Positions 1 through 6,099 of a DNA stretch of 6,099 bases are shown piece by piece (position 1 is the stretch's first letter; each line of letters starts with the position of its first letter). The position numbers and the translations under genes were made by a program. This DNA is from an uncultured Eubacteriales bacterium (lineage in GTDB: Bacteria; Bacillota; Clostridia; UMGS1883; UMGS1540): contig USAP01000104.1 of the NCBI GenBank assembly GCA_900552775.1, positions 1 to 6,099 of the forward strand, written 5' to 3'. A model generated the notes under the pieces. The model did no database searches, was not told the DNA's origin, and saw only the letters and a list, made by a program, of their open reading frames with translations.

Positions 1-497
1 GTATAAATAAGCTGAAAAGAAAAAACTATTTTCACACTGTCAAACACAGCAGACATAAAAGGCCGCTGAAACATGTAGTAGCCTATATCTCTGCCGAAAA
101 TCGGGTCTGTCTCTCCGAAAGGAAGGCTGCTGTAATATGAAAGATACAGCGGAGCCGTTTTTTTTGCCGTAAAAATCGCGAAAACAAATGCGACGGCAAG
201 TGCCCATAAAAACATTTTTTTCTTGGTTCTGAAAAAAACAAAATCGCCGAAAATTCTCTTTTCGTTAATCCGTGTTACAAAAAGGTTTACGGCAAATACA
301 ATAAAGATAATCAGAAGGCACACAGCACCTACGATAGTTCCGGTTTCAATGTTTTTCAGAAAAATACTGGTATATCCTATTTCTGCCTTTTCTTCATAAA
401 GTGCCGTAACTTCCGCAATAAGAAAAAGAAGTGCCAGCACTGCCGCAGCAATCGCGGCGGTAATTATAATTTTTTTGTATTTCGTGCCGTTTTTCAA
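1..497 (-). CDS. UPF0182 (COG1615) family membrane protein, N-terminal part only
   Basis: This is an open minus-strand frame of at least 165 codons that continues past the left edge. The likely start is TTG at 495-497, preceded by GGGAG at 509-513 with an 11-base gap. An in-frame TTG at 513-515 is the alternative, but it has no clear ribosome binding site. There is no in-frame ATG before residue 95. Counting from TTG 497, hydrophobic helices lie at about residues 10-29, 54-76 and 94-110, and a fourth begins near 147. The motifs EIGYTSIF (39-46) and DPIFGRDIGYYMF (131-143) match the conserved N-terminal region of the UPF0182 family, which are large membrane proteins of roughly 900 residues with no established function. 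The gene follows ftsY almost directly and is probably cotranscribed with it. Family assignment is fairly confident from these motifs; the start codon is uncertain. Confidence 0.8.
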   Translation of the reverse strand, partial: MKNGTKYKKIIITAAIAAAVLALLFLIAEVTALYEEKAEIGYTSIFLKNIETGTIVGAVCLLIIFIVFAVNLFVTRINEKRIFGDFVFFRTKKKMFLWALAVAFVFAIFTAKKTAPLYLSYYSSLPFGETDPIFGRDIGYYMFQRPFMSAVFDSVKIVFSFQLIY

Positions 498-508
498 ATC
501 AGCATCAA

Positions 509-513
509 CTCCC
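509..513 (-). promoter_or_regulatory. Candidate ribosome binding site for the UPF0182 gene
   Basis: GGGAG on the minus strand lies 7 bases after the ftsY stop codon and 11 bases before the TTG at 495-497. It is the only purine-rich Shine-Dalgarno-like sequence near the start of this frame and is the reason TTG 497 is preferred over TTG 515. The spacing is slightly long, so the call is tentative. Confidence 0.4.
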
Positions 514-519
514 AAAAAT

Positions 520-1443
520 TTATTCTTCAAACAATGCTCTTGCAAATTCCTCGGCGTCAAACGGTCTTAGGTCGTCCGTCTCCTCGCCTATCCCTATAAA
601 TTTCACAGGTATATCCATCTTCTGTGATATCGAGATGACTATTCCGCCTTTTGCGGTACCGTCAAGTTTTGTCAGAATTATTCCCGTAATATCGGTAGTT
701 TTTGAAAACATCTCTGCCTGCACCGCGGCATTTTGACCCGTTGAAGCATCAAGCACAAGAAGCGTTTCTCTTGAGCTTTCGGGAAGTTCTCTGTCTATAA
801 TCCTGTTCATTTTGGCAAGTTCATCCATAAGATTTTTCTTATTATGAAGTCTTCCCGCCGTATCGCATATCAAAACATCACAGTTTCTTTTTTTAGCTGC
901 ATTGCATGCGTCGAAAAGAACAGATGACGGGTCTGCCCCTTCCGCGCCGCGCACAATATCAGCCCCTGCCCTGTCTGCCCAAAGCTCTAGCTGCTCCGCA
1001 GCCGCCGCTCTGAATGTATCTGCCGCAGCAAGCAAAACTTTTTTGCCGTCCGCAACAAAATGTGCGGCAAGCTTTCCGATGCTTGTGGTCTTTCCTACTC
1101 CGTTTACACCTATAACCATTATAACCGCGGGTTTGCCGCTTAAATCAAGTCCGGCATTCTCCGAAGTCATTTTTTCAGTAATGATTTTTTGCAGCAACGC
1201 GCGCACCTCGTTGCCATCCGTTACTCTTTCGCTCTTAACTCTGTCTCGCAGCTCATCCGTAATATCCATTGCAAGTTCAGCCCCGATATCTCCGCCTATA
1301 AGAGCCTCGCAAAGTTCGTCAAAAAGATCCTCATCTATCCTGACAAAGGATTTAAGCACATTTTCCACACCTTCCGAAAATGCGTTTCTTGTTTTTGACA
1401 AACCGTCTTTAAGTCTCTGAAAAAGTCCTTTTTTTTCGCTCAT
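520..1443 (-). CDS. ftsY: Signal recognition particle receptor FtsY
   Basis: This 307-residue SRP-type GTPase is the membrane-docking receptor that pairs with Ffh-bound ribosomes to deliver nascent membrane and secreted proteins to the translocon. The N domain covers about residues 1-95. The G domain shows all expected motifs: P-loop GVNGVGKT (112-119), DTFRAAA (142-148), DTAGR (194-198), TKLDG with its guanine-specificity Asp (258-262), and GIGE (284-287), followed by DLRPFD (291-296). The protein is essentially an NG core with a short basic N-terminal helix. It lacks the long acidic A domain of E. coli FtsY, as is usual in Firmicutes. The ATG start at 1441-1443 has a good ribosome binding site, AAGGGG, 6 bases upstream. 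The gene starts 12 bases after the smc stop and is followed at once by the UPF0182 gene, implying one transcript. It is complete, with no disruption seen. Confidence 0.97.
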   Translation of the reverse strand: MSEKKGLFQRLKDGLSKTRNAFSEGVENVLKSFVRIDEDLFDELCEALIGGDIGAELAMDITDELRDRVKSERVTDGNEVRALLQKIITEKMTSENAGLDLSGKPAVIMVIGVNGVGKTTSIGKLAAHFVADGKKVLLAAADTFRAAAAEQLELWADRAGADIVRGAEGADPSSVLFDACNAAKKRNCDVLICDTAGRLHNKKNLMDELAKMNRIIDRELPESSRETLLVLDASTGQNAAVQAEMFSKTTDITGIILTKLDGTAKGGIVISISQKMDIPVKFIGIGEETDDLRPFDAEEFARALFEE

Positions 1444-1449
1444 GTCTTT

Positions 1450-1455
1450 CCCCTT
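1450..1455 (-). promoter_or_regulatory. Ribosome binding site of ftsY
   Basis: AAGGGG on the minus strand directly abuts the smc stop codon (1456-1458) and sits 6 bases before the ftsY ATG. It fixes the ftsY start, and its placement suggests that ftsY translation follows smc translation on one mRNA. Confidence 0.75.
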
Positions 1456-4215
1456 TTAATTAAAACTTACTTCGTCAAGGCGCATTGAAAGAAGCTTTGA
1501 AACACCTTTTTCCTGCATTGTCACGCCGTACAGTATATCGGCAGCTTCCATGGTTCCGCGCCTGTGTGTTACAACTATAAACTGCGTTTTCTCCGAAAAC
1601 TTTTTAATATAGCTGCAGAATCTTGCTATATTGTTATCATCAAGAGCCGCTTCTATTTCATCGAGAATGCAAAACGGAGTCGGCCTTACCCTTAAAATCG
1701 CAAAAAGCAGTGCAATTGCAGTAAACGCCATTTCTCCGCCTGACAAAAGGCTCATTCTCTGCAGCTTTTTCCCGGGAGGACGAACGTCTATTTCAATTCC
1801 GCTTGACAGAATATCTGTCGGGTCGGAAAGTAATATTTCCGCGCTGCCGCCGCCGAAAAGCTCCTTGAAAACTTCTGTGAAATTTTTCGATATAATTTCA
1901 AACTGTGTTCCAAACTGTGTTTTCATTGATGATGTAATCTCTTCCACAAGAATCTGCAGTTCTGTTTTCGCTTTTCTTAAATCCTCTATCTGTTTTGTAA
2001 GAAAAACGTATCTTTCGGAAACCTCTTTATATTCATCAACCGCATCGAGATTTATGTGTCCGAGTGCTCGAATTTCACTTTTAAGTTCTAAAGCGCGTTT
2101 TTCGGCTTCCTTTTCGTCTCCTATTTCGCATATCATGGAGCGTGCATCGTTTATCGAAAGCTCATAGCTGTCCCAAAGCGATGAAATAACCGCGTCTATA
2201 TCATCTTCAAGTTTTTCGGCGCGGCTTTCAAACCTCGCTTTTTTTAAATTAAGTTCATTTACCCGTTCGTTTTGAGCAACAGTGAGATTTTTAAGTTCGG
2301 AAATACTTTTATCCGCACCCGTTTTTTTATCTGCAGCTTTTTGCATTTCATCTTCAAACGATTTCATTATGCTTTCGCTTTCCAGAATATCGCGCTCTTT
2401 ATTTTTTATGTTAAGCAAAGCTTCATTTTTCCTCTGCATATAAAGCTTAGAGGATTCCGCTATTCTTCCTATTCGCGCCGTTCTGTACGCAGTTTCTTTT
2501 TCAAAGCCTTCCGTGCGTATTTTGCACATATCGGCTTCGGTATTCAATTCCGAATTTTTTTCTTTGTACCTTTCAATGGCTCCATAAACTTTTTCTTTTG
2601 CCTCAATAACGGTTTTAAGTTCAGCCTTAATTATCTCGCTCTCATCTGTTTTGGCATTGAACGTTGATTGATTCTTTTCTATTTCAGAATTTATCAACTC
2701 GCGTTCTTTTTCGCTTTCGTTTCCCGCTTTAAGCAAAAGCTTAAGTTCTTCGTTTTTTTTCAGCGCATTTTGATTTTCACGTTTTATAATATGTTCTCTT
2801 AAAATCTTTTCGCCGGATATACGCGCAAGTTCTTCGTTAAATGACACAATGTCAGCTAAAATGCTTTCTTCGCTTTTTCCGATTGAAACTATTTTCTCGC
2901 GCACATCATCTATTTTATTTTCGGTATCGTCCATCTCGCGCTCAAGCTTTTTGCAGTTTTCATTAAGTCTTGCAATTTCACTTTCACGCCCGAAAAGCCC
3001 CGCGTTTCTGCCGCAGCTTCCGCCGCTTATGGAACCGCCCGGGAAGAGCGCTTCGCCCGCAAGCGTCACAATTTTAAATTTATATCTGTATTTTTTTGCA
3101 CAGCGCACGGCATTATCTATATTATCAAACAAAGCCGTCTGCCCGAGCAAACTTTCTGCAATTTCTCTGTATGCTTTATCTGTTGTAATTTTGTCGCTGA
3201 GCACACCGAGATATCCGGGCTCAGAGTCTATTTCGCCCTCAAACGCTCCCCTTTTTCCTCGCACCGAAGATATCGGCAAAAATGTAACTCTGCCGAATTT
3301 GTTTTTCTTTAAAAACTCTATTGCGGCTTTTGCATCCTCTTCGGAATCAACCACAACATTCTGCACTGCTGCGGCAAGCGCCGTTTCAGCGGCAACATAA
3401 TATTTTTCATCGGTTTTCAGAAGCTTGCTCACAATTCCGTGACAACCTATGGTTTTTACAAAATCGGATGACATCAGTTTTTTTACGCCGAATCCGTAGC
3501 CCTCCATATTTTTTTCCATTTCGGAAAGAATATTGTATCTTGAGCGCGCATGTCCATATTCAACGCTTTTCTTATTATATGCCTCTTTAAGTTCCGAAAG
3601 CAATATCTTTTTTTCTTCCGCATCTTGTCTGAGTTTTTCCGACTCGTCTTTTTTCTCTTTTTTGTTTTTTATGATTTCGGTTTCGCTGCTTTTTAATTTA
3701 TCAAGCGAATCGGCAGCATCGCGCGCCGCATTCTCTGCCTCCGAAATTTCTTTTTCGATTGAATCTCGTCTGCCGTCAAAATCGGACTCCAAAGCGTCAA
3801 TTGTACCGAGCCGCGCCTTTAATAAATCAATATTTCGCATCAGCTCCGATTCTTCATTTGCGGCTAAGCGAAGTTTTTCGTTTATAGAATCTGTTTTTTT
3901 TGAAAGCTCTCTGTGCTTTTTATTTTCCGATTCAATCCCGTCCGATACGGCTTTCTTTTCTTTTTCGATTTCTTCCACACATTTTTTCTGATTTTCTTTT
4001 TCGCCGTCAAGCCTTAAGAGTTCCTCATTTAAAAGCCGAATTTCCTCATCACCATTTTTTATTTCGGTTTCAAACTGTTCAATACTGCTTTTTAAAAGCG
4101 AAATTTCACCGTTTATTTTTTCTTTTGAAAGTTCCGCCGCATGGAGCTGCTCGCTTAAAATTCTGAATTCACCCTCAGACTCCTTTAAAAGTTTAAAAGC
4201 TGTTTCTTCATCGGC
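1456..4215 (-). CDS. smc: Chromosome segregation protein SMC, 5'-truncated (N-terminal head missing)
   Basis: SMC is the ATPase of the Smc-ScpAB condensin, which compacts and segregates the chromosome. About 919 residues of recognisable SMC remain, against nearly 1190 in a full bacterial protein. In order from the junction: a Glu/Lys-rich coiled-coil arm, the hinge, the returning coiled coil, then the C-terminal ATPase lobe. Measured from the upstream GTG (4273-4275) of the open frame, the hinge spans about residues 255-425 (GYGFGVKKLM at its start, PGGSISGGS near its end). ALGHINLDAVDEY is at 737-749, signature LSGGE at 844-848, Walker B FCILDEIEAALDD at 868-880, and the switch His in VVTHRR at 901-906. 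The N-terminal lobe with Walker A and the Q-loop, roughly 240-250 residues, is absent. The first 20 or so residues of the open frame are antisense to ktrB, the GTG has no ribosome binding site, and an in-frame TAG lies at 4303-4305. The frame therefore cannot supply a head, and the remnant should not hydrolyse ATP. Confidence 0.93.
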   Translation of the reverse strand, partial: ADEETAFKLLKESEGEFRILSEQLHAAELSKEKINGEISLLKSSIEQFETEIKNGDEEIRLLNEELLRLDGEKENQKKCVEEIEKEKKAVSDGIESENKKHRELSKKTDSINEKLRLAANEESELMRNIDLLKARLGTIDALESDFDGRRDSIEKEISEAENAARDAADSLDKLKSSETEIIKNKKEKKDESEKLRQDAEEKKILLSELKEAYNKKSVEYGHARSRYNILSEMEKNMEGYGFGVKKLMSSDFVKTIGCHGIVSKLLKTDEKYYVAAETALAAAVQNVVVDSEEDAKAAIEFLKKNKFGRVTFLPISSVRGKRGAFEGEIDSEPGYLGVLSDKITTDKAYREIAESLLGQTALFDNIDNAVRCAKKYRYKFKIVTLAGEALFPGGSISGGSCGRNAGLFGRESEIARLNENCKKLEREMDDTENKIDDVREKIVSIGKSEESILADIVSFNEELARISGEKILREHIIKRENQNALKKNEELKLLLKAGNESEKERELINSEIEKNQSTFNAKTDESEIIKAELKTVIEAKEKVYGAIERYKEKNSELNTEADMCKIRTEGFEKETAYRTARIGRIAESSKLYMQRKNEALLNIKNKERDILESESIMKSFEDEMQKAADKKTGADKSISELKNLTVAQNERVNELNLKKARFESRAEKLEDDIDAVISSLWDSYELSINDARSMICEIGDEKEAEKRALELKSEIRALGHINLDAVDEYKEVSERYVFLTKQIEDLRKAKTELQILVEEITSSMKTQFGTQFEIISKNFTEVFKELFGGGSAEILLSDPTDILSSGIEIDVRPPGKKLQRMSLLSGGEMAFTAIALLFAILRVRPTPFCILDEIEAALDDNNIARFCSYIKKFSEKTQFIVVTHRRGTMEAADILYGVTMQEKGVSKLLSMRLDEVSFN

Positions 4216-4225
4216 ACGGCAGTGG
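4205..4225. other. Junction between the smc and ktrB segments (probable chimera point)
   Basis: SMC-like coiled coil read on the minus strand ends near 4215, and TrkH/KtrB-like sequence read on the plus strand begins near 4217. Composition changes at the same place, from AT-rich with A/T runs to GC-rich. There is no spacer, promoter, ribosome binding site, insertion-sequence end or visible inverted repeat between the two. Both genes are cut at their 5' ends. The exact base cannot be fixed without homologous sequences; the interval given is where both reading frames lose family resemblance. Confidence 0.8.
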
Positions 4226-5434
4226 ACGTCTTTTTCCGAGTCGCTGTTTACCTCCGCTTCCGCAGTTTGCGTCACCGGACTGGTGGTTTTGGATACCGGA
4301 AGCTACTGGTCGATGTTCGGCCAAACGATTATTCTGCTGCTGATCCAAATCGGGGGGCTGGGCGTTATCACCTTTGCCGTTACCTTCCTTATGCTCTCCG
4401 GGAGAAATATCTCGCTGCAGGAGCGCAGCGCCATGCAGGATGCGATTTCGGCGCCTGCGGTGGGCGGTATCGTGCGGCTTACCCGTTTTATCCTGAAAGG
4501 AACGCTTTTTATTGAACTGGCAGGGGCACTGCTGCTGGCGCCGGCCTTTTGCCGGGACTACGGCATACGGGGAATATGGATGTCGGTCTTTCATTCAATT
4601 TCCGCCTTTTGCAATGCGGGCTTTGATATTCTGGGCAGGACGGATGCGCAATTTCCGTCCCTGACGGCGTATGCCGCTGACCCGCTGGTCAATACCGTCA
4701 TTATGCTGCTTATTATCATCGGCGGCATCGGCTTTCTTACCTGGAATGACATCTGTAAACACCGGCTGCATTTCAGTCGATACCGGATGCAAAGCAAGGT
4801 CATTCTCGCAACGAGCGCTGCCCTTATTCTGCTGCCCGCGGTGCTGCTTTATTTTACCGATTATGCATCCCTGCCGGTCGGCGAACGGGTGCTGGCATCG
4901 TTGTTTCAGTCGGTGACACCCAGAACGGCGGGATATAATACGACGGATTTAACGGCGATGACCGGGACCTCCCGTGCCGTTACGGTATTTCTGATGCTGA
5001 TCGGCGGTGCGCCGGGTTCTACGGCTGGCGGCATGAAAGTAACGACCCTTTCGGTGCTGATCGCCAATGCTGCTGCGGTGTTTCATCGCAGGAAGGAACC
5101 GCAGTTATTCGGGCGGAGGCTGGAAAATTCCGCGATACACAATGCCGCTGCCATTCTGCTGATGTACCTGCTGCTGCCGCTGGTGGGGGCCACCATTATC
5201 AGCGAGATAGAGGGACTGGCATTTGGTACCTGCCTGTATGAAACGGCTTCTGCCGCGGGAACGGTAGGCTTGACACTCGGGATCACGCCGGGGCTGGGTG
5301 CGCTTTCGCAGGGGATACTGATCCTTTTGATGTTCTTCGGGCGTGTGGGCGGCTTAACAATGATCTATGCGGCATTTTCCGGGAATGATACCGCCTTTGC
5401 ACGCTATCCGAAGGAGAAAATAACAGTAGGATAA
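4217..5434 (+). CDS. ktrB: Ktr/Trk potassium uptake channel subunit, TrkH/KtrB family, 5'-truncated
   Basis: This membrane subunit conducts K+ (often with Na+ coupling) as part of a KtrAB-type transporter. The family has four helix-pore-helix repeats, and all four pore motifs are present: SAVCVTGL (codons 4259-4282), then, counted from GTG 4283, FCNAGF (109-114), TPRTAGYNT (212-220) and AAGTVGLTLGIT (324-335). The conserved loop GGAPGSTAGGMK is at 241-252, and the Arg-containing GRVGGLT of the last inner helix at 353-359. The GTG at 4283 has no ribosome binding site and lies after the first filter, so it is not the native start. The family-like frame extends back through RQWTSFSESLFTSAS to about 4217, where it meets smc. 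About 405 residues remain, against roughly 450 in the family; the missing part is the N-terminus and first outer helix. The RCK gene 12 bases downstream supports Ktr rather than an isolated TrkH. Codon use is GC-rich and unlike smc/ftsY. Confidence 0.93.
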   Translation, partial: RQWTSFSESLFTSASAVCVTGLVVLDTGSYWSMFGQTIILLLIQIGGLGVITFAVTFLMLSGRNISLQERSAMQDAISAPAVGGIVRLTRFILKGTLFIELAGALLLAPAFCRDYGIRGIWMSVFHSISAFCNAGFDILGRTDAQFPSLTAYAADPLVNTVIMLLIIIGGIGFLTWNDICKHRLHFSRYRMQSKVILATSAALILLPAVLLYFTDYASLPVGERVLASLFQSVTPRTAGYNTTDLTAMTGTSRAVTVFLMLIGGAPGSTAGGMKVTTLSVLIANAAAVFHRRKEPQLFGRRLENSAIHNAAAILLMYLLLPLVGATIISEIEGLAFGTCLYETASAAGTVGLTLGITPGLGALSQGILILLMFFGRVGGLTMIYAAFSGNDTAFARYPKEKITVG

Positions 5435-5439
5435 GGAGG
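5433..5439 (+). promoter_or_regulatory. Ribosome binding site of ktrA overlapping the ktrB stop
   Basis: AAGGAGG shares two bases with the TAA stop of ktrB (5432-5434) and lies 7 bases before the ATG at 5447. This is a near-perfect Shine-Dalgarno sequence. The overlap suggests translational coupling, which would help balance the channel and its regulator. Confidence 0.85.
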
Positions 5440-5446
5440 AGCCACC

Positions 5447-6097
5447 ATGAAAAAGAATGTATTGTTGATCGGGCTGGGGAGATTCGGGCGACATTTGGCA
5501 ATGCAGTTGAATCAGATGGGACACCAGGTCATGGGTGTGGACCGGAACGAAGAACGGGTAAACGAATGCATGGATTTTTTGACCAATGCCCAAATCGGCG
5601 ACAGCACCCGGGTCGAATTCCTGCGCTCGCTGGGCGTGGGGAACTATGATGTTTGCTATGTTGCCATCGGAGGGGACTTTCAGAACTCGCTGGAAACGAC
5701 GTCGCTTTTGAAGGAGCTGGGAGCAAAATATGTGGTATCCCGTGCGGAACGGGATGTGCAGGCGAAATTCCTGCTGCGAAACGGCGCCGACGATGTAGCC
5801 TATCCGGAGAAACAGTTTGCACGGTGGGCCGCGATTCGCTATACGGCAAATCACCTGTTCGGGTATATAGAACTGGACAGCCGATATGCCATAGTGGAGG
5901 TGGAGGTTCCGCCAGAATGGCTGGGGAAAAGCATCGGTGAGCTGGAGATTCGCCGAAAATACGGGATCAATGTGCTGGCGATAAAGCAGAACGATATAAC
6001 AAGCTATACTATATCGCCCGAAATGATTTTGACAGACCAAATGACGCTGAAGGTTTTGGGAGAGTATAAAGCCCTGCAAAAGTGCTTTCGGATTTGA
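5447..6097 (+). CDS. ktrA: Ktr/Trk potassium uptake regulatory subunit, KtrA/TrkA family (RCK protein)
   Basis: This 216-residue cytosolic RCK protein normally forms an octameric ring under KtrB and gates K+ uptake in response to bound nucleotides (ATP, ADP or NAD(H) in characterised members). The RCK_N Rossmann fold covers about residues 1-125: LIGLGRFGRHLA with the GxGxxG turn (7-18), Asp32 at the end of the second strand, IGDST (50-54), AIGGDFQNSL (73-82) and GADDVAYPEK (113-122). The RCK_C (TrkA_C) ligand-binding domain covers about 145-213, including PPEWLGKSIGELEIRRKYG (155-173). The single N plus C domain layout and the length match KtrA, not the double-length E. coli TrkA. The ATG is set by the strong AAGGAGG 7 bases upstream. 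The gene is complete, ending in TGA two bases before the window edge, so nothing can be said about a terminator or further operon genes. Confidence 0.95.
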   Translation: MKKNVLLIGLGRFGRHLAMQLNQMGHQVMGVDRNEERVNECMDFLTNAQIGDSTRVEFLRSLGVGNYDVCYVAIGGDFQNSLETTSLLKELGAKYVVSRAERDVQAKFLLRNGADDVAYPEKQFARWAAIRYTANHLFGYIELDSRYAIVEVEVPPEWLGKSIGELEIRRKYGINVLAIKQNDITSYTISPEMILTDQMTLKVLGEYKALQKCFRI

Positions 6098-6099
6098 AA

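Noticed and set aside
902..1420. A plus-strand open frame of 172 codons across ftsY, rich in Ser and Ala
   Set aside because: It is antisense to the conserved G and N domains of FtsY, and its low-complexity composition is that of a shadow frame.
3893..3901. An 8-base T run in smc, with a similar run near 2753-2760, considered as a phase-variable slippage tract
   Set aside because: The frame is intact through both, such runs are common across this AT-rich segment, and smc is not a typical phase-variable gene.
1631..3991. Several plus-strand open frames of 89 to 183 codons, rich in Ser, Phe and Leu, opposite smc
   Set aside because: These are complements of Glu/Lys/Ala-rich coiled-coil codons in smc. 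They have no convincing ribosome binding sites or family motifs.
4195..4290. Possible divergent promoter region between smc and ktrB
   Set aside because: Both strands are occupied by conserved protein-coding sequence right up to the junction, so there is no room for an intergenic control region, and no promoter-like pair of boxes was found.
4208..4594. A minus-strand open frame of 128 codons opposite ktrB that spans the junction
   Set aside because: It is antisense to the conserved channel sequence and low in complexity (rich in Gln, Arg and His), with no family resemblance.
5354..6079. A long minus-strand open frame of 241 codons opposite ktrA
   Set aside because: It lies antisense to a well-supported RCK gene with a strong ribosome binding site. 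Its translation shows no recognisable family motifs, and it is best explained as a by-product of GC-rich codon use in ktrA.

Overview
The window holds parts of two unrelated housekeeping loci that meet at one sharp junction near position 4215. No undescribed system is visible. What stands out is the junction: two genes are each cut at the 5' end, base composition changes abruptly, and there is no mobile element, repeat, promoter or intact start codon between them.

Left part (1 to about 4215, minus strand, AT-rich with many A/T runs): read in the direction of transcription, it carries smc without its N-terminal head, then a complete ftsY, then the start of a UPF0182-type membrane protein gene that runs off the window. 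The genes are packed like an operon, with a 12-base gap between smc and ftsY and a gap of about 22 bases or less between ftsY and the UPF0182 gene. The smc-ftsY order is common in Firmicutes, so a Clostridia-like Firmicute is the best guess, inferred from gene order and protein character only.

Right part (about 4215 to 6099, plus strand, clearly more GC-rich; one 60-base sample is about 57% G+C against about 35% for a sample in smc): a two-gene Ktr/Trk potassium uptake operon. It has a TrkH/KtrB-type channel subunit missing its extreme N-terminus, followed after 12 bases by a complete KtrA/TrkA-type RCK regulatory subunit. KtrB forms the ion pathway in the membrane and KtrA is its nucleotide-binding cytosolic gate regulator. 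This part also looks like a Firmicute, but its composition and codon use suggest a different genome from the left part.

The simplest reading is a chimeric contig, from misassembly or an amplification/ligation chimera. A real rearrangement is possible but would have destroyed smc, which is usually important for chromosome segregation. Every stretch over 300 bases is coding. No tRNA, rRNA, CRISPR array, insertion sequence or convincing terminator was seen.
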